Source: an uncultured Bdellovibrionales bacterium (GTDB lineage Bacteria > Bdellovibrionota > Bdellovibrionia > Bdellovibrionales > JAMPXM01). Taken from it: a stretch of DNA of 18,111 nt. The stretch is from the NCBI GenBank assembly GCA_937927435.1, contig CALBDW010000069.1, positions 1 to 18,111 of the forward strand, in the 5' to 3' direction. The translations under genes were made by a program, and so were the position numbers. Below the pieces are notes generated by a model that did no database searches, was not told where the DNA came from, and worked only from the letters and a program-made list of their open reading frames with translations. Shown here one piece after another: positions 12,582-18,111 of the stretch. Within the stretch, counting starts at the first letter, position 1; each line of letters opens with the position of its first letter.

Positions 12582-13718
12582 ATGGCGTACAATGCTTCTT
12601 TACCGATTCGCAGTTCCACGCGCTCTCCCAAACGAACTTTGTTCACGCCCGACGTTCTGCCGCAATTTCTGGCCAGCGGATGGTTACTGACTCTCGACGC
12701 TCAGCGTGTTTTAGTCGGATGGGGAGAGTGGACTCATGCCTCTCAACCGGCGTTGGGATCCGCTGCCTGCTATCTCTATCTCCCCGACTTTTATCGAGAA
12801 TCGGCTCAACCTTGGCGCTTCACAACCGCCTGGGATGTCCTGGATCGGGATGTTTTCGCCTCCCATGTCTTGGCGGGAGTCGATGGTAATGTCAACGGCA
12901 ATATCGACGCTCTTCATCTAGGGCTCCAATGGCTTGAGCCTTCGATAGAGGAATTTCAAACAACATCTTGGCTGGAAATTCAAAAAGGCTTTTCAGAACG
13001 GGGGCTTCGGAAGGCCGTGCCGGTCGTCTTCGCTCGGACACGGGGACGAGTTTCAATTGAATCCGTTTTAAAGCGGCTTGTCACACAGCCTCCTCAACTC
13101 TTCCCCTACGGTTTTTGGGGAGAGCAAGAGGGGATGATCGGCGCTACCCCCGAAATTCTCTTCGCGGTGGGTCAGAATCCCGATAACCTTCAAACAATGG
13201 CTTTGGCCGGCACCCGTGGAAAGGGCGACCGGGCGGCTGAGTTGCTTTTGTCGGATGCAAAAGAACGTCATGAACACCAATTGGTGGTCGATGACATCAA
13301 AGAGCAGTTGGCTCGGGTCGGTGATGTCCGGTGCGGTGAGACCGGCGTCTTGGAGTTACCGTCGTTGTTTCACCTGCACACGCCGATTGAGGCAAAATTA
13401 CACAAGCGACTTTCGCTATTGGATTTAGTGGAATGCCTGCATCCGACTCCGGCACTGGGGGTTTCGCCTCGGAGTCTCGGCTTTCTGGAGATGAAGCTCT
13501 GGGATCTTCCGCAAAGACGAGGCCGATTCGGAGCGCCGTTTGCCGCTGTCTGGCCTGAAGGCATGCACGCGCTCGTCGCGATTCGCAATGTCGAGTGGAG
13601 CGGCGAGGAGATCCGCATCGGCTCAGGCTGCGGAATCGTTCCTGAAAGCCGGCTCGAACGCGAATGGAAGGAGCTCGCGTTGAAGCGAGAGTCAGTGAAG
13701 AGGATGTTGGGCCTATGA
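12582..13718 (+). CDS. menF: Isochorismate synthase (MenF)
   Basis: It isomerises chorismate to isochorismate, the entry step of menaquinone synthesis. It has 378 residues, shorter than E. coli MenF (431), with the shortening and divergence in the N-terminal half. Chorismate-binding marks are LRKAVPVVFART at 142-153 (K144 is the candidate general base), MIGATPEILF at 185-194 (E191), MALAGTRGKG at 206-215, DAKERHEHQLVVDDI at 225-239, LHTPIEAKL at 265-273, ECLHPTPALGVSPR at 284-297, and SGCGIVPESRLEREWKELALK (from residue 348) with the acidic metal site. The LAGT form favours isochorismate synthase over anthranilate or aminodeoxychorismate synthase, as does the direct coupling to menD (ATGA 13715-13718). 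VSP replaces the usual GxP after HPTPA. AGAAGG at 12565-12570 supports the start. Confidence 0.88.
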   Translation: MAYNASLPIRSSTRSPKRTLFTPDVLPQFLASGWLLTLDAQRVLVGWGEWTHASQPALGSAACYLYLPDFYRESAQPWRFTTAWDVLDRDVFASHVLAGVDGNVNGNIDALHLGLQWLEPSIEEFQTTSWLEIQKGFSERGLRKAVPVVFARTRGRVSIESVLKRLVTQPPQLFPYGFWGEQEGMIGATPEILFAVGQNPDNLQTMALAGTRGKGDRAAELLLSDAKERHEHQLVVDDIKEQLARVGDVRCGETGVLELPSLFHLHTPIEAKLHKRLSLLDLVECLHPTPALGVSPRSLGFLEMKLWDLPQRRGRFGAPFAAVWPEGMHALVAIRNVEWSGEEIRIGSGCGIVPESRLEREWKELALKRESVKRMLGL

Positions 13719-15334
13719 ACATCAGCTGGTCGCGGCGTTTTTTCGAAGAACTGCACTCGGAAGGAATACGAGACATTGTTTACTGCCCTGGAGCTCGCAA
13801 CAGTCCGCTGGTTTCGATGCTCGCTCACACGAAAGGCTTCCGGTTGCATTCGTTCTTCGAGGAAAGAGACGCCGCGTTCTTCGCTCTCGGCTTGGCCCGC
13901 CGTACGGGCGAACCCGTGGCCGTGATCACGACCTCAGGGACCGCCGCCGCTGAGTTATTGCCGGCCGCGGTTGAAGCCTACCACAGCGGTGTTCCTATTC
14001 TTCTGGTGACCGCCGATCGTCCGCGGCGCTTGCGCGGAACGGGAGCTCCCCAGTCGATCGACCAAACGGGATTGTTCGCGAAATTTGTGCAATTCGAGAT
14101 CGACATCGAGGACGGCGAACCTTTCTCGCTCGAAAAGTGGCATCATCGCGCGCCGGTTCACATCAATATCTGCTTTGACGAGCCTCTCATCGACGAACCT
14201 TTCGAGCCTCTCGAGCTTGCGCCCGCACCGGCTAAACCCTCGTTCGCCGGCCGCTCCTGTTTCCTCGTAAGCTCTGGCCCCGAGTGGGCGGTTTTAAGGC
14301 TGACGAAGTTTCTGAAGATGCAGGAGTCGCCGATCGTCATCGTCGGCACGCTGGAAACGGCGGAAGAGCGGGAAGCGGTCGTCGAGTTCCTTCTGGAACT
14401 CAGGGCGCCCGTCTATCTCGAATCGACGTCAGGTTTAAGAGAAGACCCGCGGCTGGCGGACATCGCTTTGCGATCTGGCGAGAAAATTCTCAATTGGAGC
14501 TTGCGGCGGAATCTCTTTACCGGCGTGGTTCGTATTGGGGGAATTCCCACGGCGCGGATTTGGCGGGATCTCGATGAACGCGGCTCCACGATCGACGTGT
14601 TCTCGCTTTCGCCATTGCCGTTTGCGGGTTTGAGCCGCGGCGAATTTCTGTGCGCCGAAATCGCTCCCACACTCCGTCTTTATCATGGTGAACGCCCGCC
14701 AGGTTCGCGTTGGCAAGCGATCTTCATGAAGGACCGGGCCGTTGAATCGACCTTGACGAATCTGATTGAAGCCGAACCGAAGGCTGAGCCAGTGATGGTT
14801 CACCGACTTTCGAAGCTCGCCGCCGAGGCGCCGCTTGTATATGTCGGCAACAGCCTTCCGATCCGGGAGTGGGATTTGGCTGCGAGTCGCGAGAAAGCCG
14901 TTTTAGTTGAGGCCAACAGGGGCGTGAACGGAATCGACGGACAGATCGCGACCTTCTTCGGGCTCGCCTGCGGCGCCAACAATCATCTGGGAGAGAACTG
15001 GGCGATCATCGGTGATTTGACGGCACTCTACAGTCTGGCGGCGCCTTGGATTCTTTCCAACGGCCAAAATGATTTCAGCGCCCGGATCGTGATTATCAAT
15101 AACGGCGGCGGGAAAATTTTCTCTCGCATCTTCAAAACTGATTTGTTCCTTAACAAACACGCGCTCGATTTCGAGCCTTGGGCTCGCCTCTGGAGATTGA
15201 GCTACCAAAAATGGACGTCCGTACCGGATTCGGTCGATCCTCTTGAAAAAGGGCAAGTTGAAGTCATCGAACTCATTCCTGACGAACAGGCCACCCGCCG
15301 TTTCTGGGAGCGTTACGATGGTTTCTGGGAATAA
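13715..15334 (+). CDS. menD: SEPHCHC synthase (MenD), thiamine diphosphate enzyme
   Basis: It joins isochorismate to the succinic semialdehyde unit of 2-oxoglutarate, giving SEPHCHC. It has 539 residues from ATG 13715, close to the usual 550. Marks are YCPGARNSPL at 23-32, FFEERDAAFFALGLARRTGE (47-66) with the thiamine-activating glutamate E50, TTSGTAAAELLPA, PILLVTADRPRRLRGTGAPQ (94-113), GNSLPIREWD, NRGVNGIDGQIATFFGLA, and the metal and diphosphate region IGDLTALYSLAAPW with IINNGGGKIFSRIF from about residue 430. PGARNSPL replaces the common PGSRSTPL. An upstream in-frame extension lies within menF and lacks family sequence. It overlaps menF by 4 bases and menH by 17. Confidence 0.95.
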   Translation: MNISWSRRFFEELHSEGIRDIVYCPGARNSPLVSMLAHTKGFRLHSFFEERDAAFFALGLARRTGEPVAVITTSGTAAAELLPAAVEAYHSGVPILLVTADRPRRLRGTGAPQSIDQTGLFAKFVQFEIDIEDGEPFSLEKWHHRAPVHINICFDEPLIDEPFEPLELAPAPAKPSFAGRSCFLVSSGPEWAVLRLTKFLKMQESPIVIVGTLETAEEREAVVEFLLELRAPVYLESTSGLREDPRLADIALRSGEKILNWSLRRNLFTGVVRIGGIPTARIWRDLDERGSTIDVFSLSPLPFAGLSRGEFLCAEIAPTLRLYHGERPPGSRWQAIFMKDRAVESTLTNLIEAEPKAEPVMVHRLSKLAAEAPLVYVGNSLPIREWDLAASREKAVLVEANRGVNGIDGQIATFFGLACGANNHLGENWAIIGDLTALYSLAAPWILSNGQNDFSARIVIINNGGGKIFSRIFKTDLFLNKHALDFEPWARLWRLSYQKWTSVPDSVDPLEKGQVEVIELIPDEQATRRFWERYDGFWE

Positions 15335-16085
15335 ACCCGCCTCGATCGTCGCACTTCATGGATTTCTCGGGCTCCCGTCCGATTGGGATTCCGTTTTTCC
15401 GGAAGACTTCACTTCTGAATTTCGGGTCGAGGCCGTGAACCTCTGGCCTTCCACCCATCAACTTTATTCGACTAACGGCTTTAAGAGCTGGTGCGAGATT
15501 TTCCTCTCGGAGGAAAGAGCGGGTAAGCCGGTGCTCCTCGGTTATTCCATGGGCGGGCGGCTGGCGATGCATGCGGCGCTCAGGGCTCCAGAGAAATGGG
15601 CGGGCGCGATTTTCGTTTCCGCCCATCCGGGCTTGCGGAGTTTTGAAGAGATTCAGGCGCGGCTGCAAAACGATCAAATATGGGCGCGCCGCTTTCGGAA
15701 CGAGCCGTGGGACAGCGTGATTCGCGCCTGGAATGCGCAGGCGGTCTTGCTTCCGCCTTCTAAAGAGACGGCGCCGGAAGCTGTTCCGCTCAAACCGCGA
15801 GTCGAATCCGAATTCAGTCGCGAGGCTTTGGCGCTCGCCATGGAGTTTTGGTCATTGGGGCGTCAGAACGATTTGCGGGAGCGTTTGAAGGAGCTGCCGA
15901 TTCCGGTTCTCTATGTAACAGGCGAACTCGACACCAAGTTCACCTCGTTGATCCGGGAGTTGGAGCTGCCCGAGCACCATCGACACGCCGTTGTCGCTCG
16001 GGCCGGTCATCGCGTGCCCTGGGATCAGCCTCTTGTCTTTTGCGAGCTTGTTCGCGAGTTTTGCCGGGGTTTGACCGCTCTCTGA
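15318..16085 (+). CDS. menH: SHCHC synthase (MenH), alpha/beta hydrolase
   Basis: It removes pyruvate from SEPHCHC to give SHCHC. It has 255 residues from ATG 15318, as in E. coli (252). The fold marks are VALHGFLGLPSDWD at 11-24 (oxyanion region), the nucleophile elbow LLGYSMGGRLAMHAAL at 73-88 with S77, D205 in YVTGELDTKF and H231 in AGHRVPWDQP, giving a Ser-Asp-His triad. GGGAG at 15306-15310, 7 bases upstream, fixes the start inside the end of menD. By sequence alone it could be another hydrolase, but the GYSMGGR motif and the place directly after menD make MenH the natural call. It ends the first men transcription block; a hairpin follows. Confidence 0.9.
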   Translation: MVSGNKPASIVALHGFLGLPSDWDSVFPEDFTSEFRVEAVNLWPSTHQLYSTNGFKSWCEIFLSEERAGKPVLLGYSMGGRLAMHAALRAPEKWAGAIFVSAHPGLRSFEEIQARLQNDQIWARRFRNEPWDSVIRAWNAQAVLLPPSKETAPEAVPLKPRVESEFSREALALAMEFWSLGRQNDLRERLKELPIPVLYVTGELDTKFTSLIRELELPEHHRHAVVARAGHRVPWDQPLVFCELVREFCRGLTAL

Positions 16086-16100
16086 CGGTACCTGGCAGCC

Positions 16101-16146
16101 GAAAGAAAGGGTGGGGCGTTCGAGCGTTGCCACCCGCTTTCATTTC
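16101..16146 (+). terminator. Hairpin between menH and menB, possible terminator
   Basis: GAAAGAAAGGGTGG (16101-16114) can pair with CCACCCGCTTTCATTTC (16130-16146) with a bulged G and small mismatches. The central GGGTGG/CCACCC pairing is perfect, and the loop can fold further through CGTT/AGCG. The downstream bases are T-rich but not a clean T run, so termination may be partial. The rest of the 108-base gap holds a -10-like TATAAC at 16177-16182 without a convincing -35. Confidence 0.5.
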
Positions 16147-16193
16147 TGTTAGACGCTTACGGACAATCGCAAACAATATAACGGGGTGCAGCG

Positions 16194-17036
16194 ATGGCGC
16201 AAGCGCAAGAGTCCACTCAAACCATTTGGCGAACGATTAAGGAATACCAAGACATCCGTTTCGAGAAAACCGACGACGGAATCGCCAAAATCACGATTAA
16301 CCGGCCTGAGGTGCGCAACGCTTTCCGTCCGCTCACCGTCAAAGAGATGCTCGATGCCATGGAGATCTGTCGTGACGACTCGAGCATCGGAGTTGTTATC
16401 CTCACCGGCGCTGGTGATAAGGCGTTCTGTTCCGGCGGAGACCAACGTGTCCGCGGGGATGGCGGGTACGTCGGTCAGGACGGTATTCCGCGCCTCAATG
16501 TTCTCGATTTGCAAAAAGCCATTCGTTCGCTTCCGAAGCCTGTGATCGCGATGGTCGCGGGTTACGCCATCGGCGGTGGACATGTCCTTCACGTCGTTTG
16601 CGATTTGACGATCGCCGCCGATAACGCCCGCTTCGGACAAACGGGCCCGAAAGTCGGTTCATTCGACGGCGGACTTGGTTCCAGCTACCTTGCTCGCATC
16701 GTGGGGCAGAAGAAGGCCCGCGAGATTTGGTATCTCTGCCGTCAATACGACGCTCAACAAGCTCTCGAAATGGGACTTGTGAACGCTGTTGTCCCGCTCG
16801 CTGAACTCGAGAATGAAACGCTGAAGTGGTGCCGCGAAATCCTGCAGCATTCGCCGCTCGCCCTTCGTTGCTTGAAAGCGGCGTTGAATGCGGATTGTGA
16901 CGGCCAAATCGGTCTTCTCGATTTCGCGGGCAATGCGACTCTCCTCTACTATCTCACTGAAGAAGCGAAAGAGGGTAAGAACGCTTACCTCGAAAAAAGG
17001 AAACCGAATTTCAGCAAGTTCGAACGTTTCCCGTAA
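16194..17036 (+). CDS. menB: 1,4-dihydroxy-2-naphthoyl-CoA synthase (MenB)
   Basis: It closes the second ring of o-succinylbenzoyl-CoA to form DHNA-CoA and belongs to the crotonase superfamily. It has 280 residues (E. coli 285). Marks are ITINRPEVRNAFRPLTVKEM (33-52), FCSGGDQ at 78-84, VAGYAIGGGHVLHVVCDLTI (121-140) with the oxyanion-hole glycines, FGQTGPKVGSFDGGLGSSYL (147-166), GQKKAREIWYLCRQYDA and the C-terminal KRKPNFSKFERFP. G151 in QTGPKVGSFD marks the bicarbonate-dependent type I class; the type II enzyme of mycobacteria has Asp there. S156 and D158 are the expected catalytic pair. GGGGTG (16183-16188) precedes ATG 16194. menA starts 14 bases after the stop. Confidence 0.97.
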   Translation: MAQAQESTQTIWRTIKEYQDIRFEKTDDGIAKITINRPEVRNAFRPLTVKEMLDAMEICRDDSSIGVVILTGAGDKAFCSGGDQRVRGDGGYVGQDGIPRLNVLDLQKAIRSLPKPVIAMVAGYAIGGGHVLHVVCDLTIAADNARFGQTGPKVGSFDGGLGSSYLARIVGQKKAREIWYLCRQYDAQQALEMGLVNAVVPLAELENETLKWCREILQHSPLALRCLKAALNADCDGQIGLLDFAGNATLLYYLTEEAKEGKNAYLEKRKPNFSKFERFP

Positions 17037-17050
17037 GAAGAGGCGCATGA

Positions 17051-17926
17051 ATGATCAAGCCGTGGATCATGGCGCTGAGACCGAAGACCTTATCGGCGGC
17101 CGTCGTACCGGTCGTTGTGGCGACGGCTCTCGTGAAGGCCGATGGTCATCAGGTTCTCTGGTGGGTCTCGATTTGTGCGCTGCTGAGTGCGGTCTTCATC
17201 CAGATCGGAACGAACTTCGTTAACGACGCCATCGATTTCAAGAAAGGCGCCGACACCGAAGAACGCATCGGGCCTCAAAGGGTGACGCAAAGCGGACTAT
17301 TGAAGGCGAGCACGGTGATGGCCGGGGGCTTCACTTGTTTCGGACTCGCGCTTCTTCTCGGTATCCCGCTTGTCATGCAAGGAGGCTGGCCGATCGTGGC
17401 GATCGGGCTCATCTCGCTTTTTCTCGGATATGCGTATACGGGCGGGCCGTTTCCGCTCGCCTATAAAGGTCTCGGCGATCTCTTCGTGATTTTGTTCTTT
17501 GGTCTCGTCGCCGTGGGCGGAACGTATTACCTGCACACGGGTGAAGTCTCAACGGGCGCGCTCATGGCGGGCCTTCAAGTCGGATGCCTCGCGACTGTTT
17601 TGATCGCGGTGAATAACTTAAGGGATGCGCCCCAAGACGCACGTGCAGGAAAAAGGACGCTCGCGGTGCGCTTCGGGATCCGTTTCGCGCGGATTGAGAT
17701 CCTGCTTCTGGTTTTGGCGCCTTTTCTTCTTGGTTTTTATTGGTTCCAAACAGGCCATTGGAACGCGGCGATTCTGCCTTTGCTTTGTCTTCCCGTCGCT
17801 AGACGCCTCGTCATGGGCGTTTTCATGCACCCGCCGAGCCCGATTTATAATCGTTTTTTGGCGATGGCCGGGCTCTTACAGATGGGGTTCGGTCTTCTGT
17901 TCGCGATCGGGCTTTGGATGAGGTGA
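17051..17926 (+). CDS. menA: 1,4-dihydroxy-2-naphthoate polyprenyltransferase (MenA)
   Basis: This integral membrane UbiA-superfamily enzyme attaches the polyprenyl side chain to DHNA with loss of CO2, giving demethylmenaquinone. It has 291 residues and about eight or nine hydrophobic segments. The first Asp-rich motif is NDAIDFKKGAD at 58-68, followed by ERIGPQRVTQSG at 71-82, which is typical of MenA. GYAYTGGPFPLAYKGLGD lies at 126-143. The second motif is NNLRDAPQDARAGKRTLAVR (188-207). The ATG at 17051 is preceded by AGAAGAGG (17036-17043). The stop at 17924-17926 is within the ribosome-binding site of the next gene. It provides the substrate for MenG, encoded at 10873-11604. Confidence 0.96.
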   Translation: MIKPWIMALRPKTLSAAVVPVVVATALVKADGHQVLWWVSICALLSAVFIQIGTNFVNDAIDFKKGADTEERIGPQRVTQSGLLKASTVMAGGFTCFGLALLLGIPLVMQGGWPIVAIGLISLFLGYAYTGGPFPLAYKGLGDLFVILFFGLVAVGGTYYLHTGEVSTGALMAGLQVGCLATVLIAVNNLRDAPQDARAGKRTLAVRFGIRFARIEILLLVLAPFLLGFYWFQTGHWNAAILPLLCLPVARRLVMGVFMHPPSPIYNRFLAMAGLLQMGFGLLFAIGLWMR

Positions 17927-17930
17927 GCGG

Positions 17931-18111
17931 GTGGAAATCTGGTTCGCGCCTTATGTGCTACGTTCGCGGGGTTCCTTAAACGCCACAGCGAAGAGCCCTG
18001 AGCGCGTGGGTGCCCTTCTGCGCATCGAAACCGAAGAAGGCACGGGCTTTGCCGACCTCCACCCTTGGCCGGAATTGGGCGATCTTCCCCTCGAAAAACA
18101 GTTGGAGCTTC
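17931..18111 (+). CDS. menC: o-Succinylbenzoate synthase (MenC), 5' part
   Basis: The gene is cut by the window edge; 60 complete codons are visible from GTG 17931. The product starts VEIWFAPYVLRSRGSLN and continues LLRIETEEGTGFADLHPWPE and LGDLPLEKQLEL. This fits the N-terminal capping domain of enolase-superfamily OSB synthases, which dehydrate SHCHC to o-succinylbenzoate. GAGGTG at 17920-17925, overlapping the menA stop, is the ribosome-binding site. The catalytic lysines and metal ligands lie beyond the edge. The call therefore rests on the short N-terminal match and on the position after menF, menD, menH, menB and menA. Another enolase-superfamily or unrelated protein is possible but less likely. 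Confidence 0.72.
   Translation, partial: MEIWFAPYVLRSRGSLNATAKSPERVGALLRIETEEGTGFADLHPWPELGDLPLEKQLEL

Noticed and set aside
16149..16182. Promoter for menB (TTAGAC ... TATAAC)
   Set aside because: TATAAC is a good -10, but TTAGAC is 22 bases away and TTACGG only 14, so no proper -35/-10 pair can be supported.
1..18111. Mobile elements, CRISPR arrays, tRNA or rRNA genes
   Set aside because: I saw no transposase or integrase motifs, regularly spaced direct repeats, tRNA-like cloverleaf or rRNA sequence; coding genes fill nearly all of the window.

Overview
This window is a dense, moderately GC-rich stretch of a bacterial chromosome with almost no intergenic DNA. It carries a peptide ABC transporter, nearly all of the shikimate pathway and most of the classical (o-succinylbenzoate) menaquinone pathway. 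The menaquinone genes, the Dpp-type transporter and the frequent GTG starts suit a Gram-negative menaquinone-using bacterium. A Bdellovibrio-like (Bdellovibrionota) host is my best guess, but this is inference, because no rRNA or other taxonomic marker is present.

Layout. (1) 1-4822, + strand: dppA (3' part), dppB, dppC, dppD and dppF, a complete transporter apart from the start of the binding protein. (2) 4867-10005, + strand: aroB, aroA, a trifunctional aroK-aroD-aroE fusion and aroC, each joined to the next by an ATGA stop/start overlap. The first five activities stand in exactly the order of the domains in the fungal pentafunctional AROM protein. (3) 10055-10876, + strand: a membrane-anchored protein resembling the DUF3750 family, with a perfect palindrome over its start codon. 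(4) 10873-12425, - strand: a two-gene operon of a short type I-beta DAHP synthase and the menaquinone methyltransferase menG/ubiE. (5) 12426-12581: a divergent control region with overlapping, opposed -10 boxes. (6) 12582-17926, + strand: menF, menD, menH, a hairpin, menB and menA, followed by the first 60 codons of menC (17931-18111). Only menE is not seen; it may lie beyond the right edge.

Together the window encodes DAHP synthase (step 1), DHQ synthase, DHQ dehydratase, shikimate dehydrogenase, shikimate kinase, EPSP synthase and chorismate synthase. That is the whole route to chorismate. Next to it lie the enzymes that turn chorismate into menaquinone: isochorismate synthase, SEPHCHC synthase, SHCHC synthase, OSB synthase, DHNA-CoA synthase, prenyltransferase and methyltransferase. 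The first shikimate enzyme shares an operon with the last menaquinone enzyme and is divergent to menF, the committed menaquinone step. This suggests the locus couples chorismate supply to quinone demand. The most noteworthy element is the AROM-ordered, translationally coupled aro operon with its three-domain fusion.
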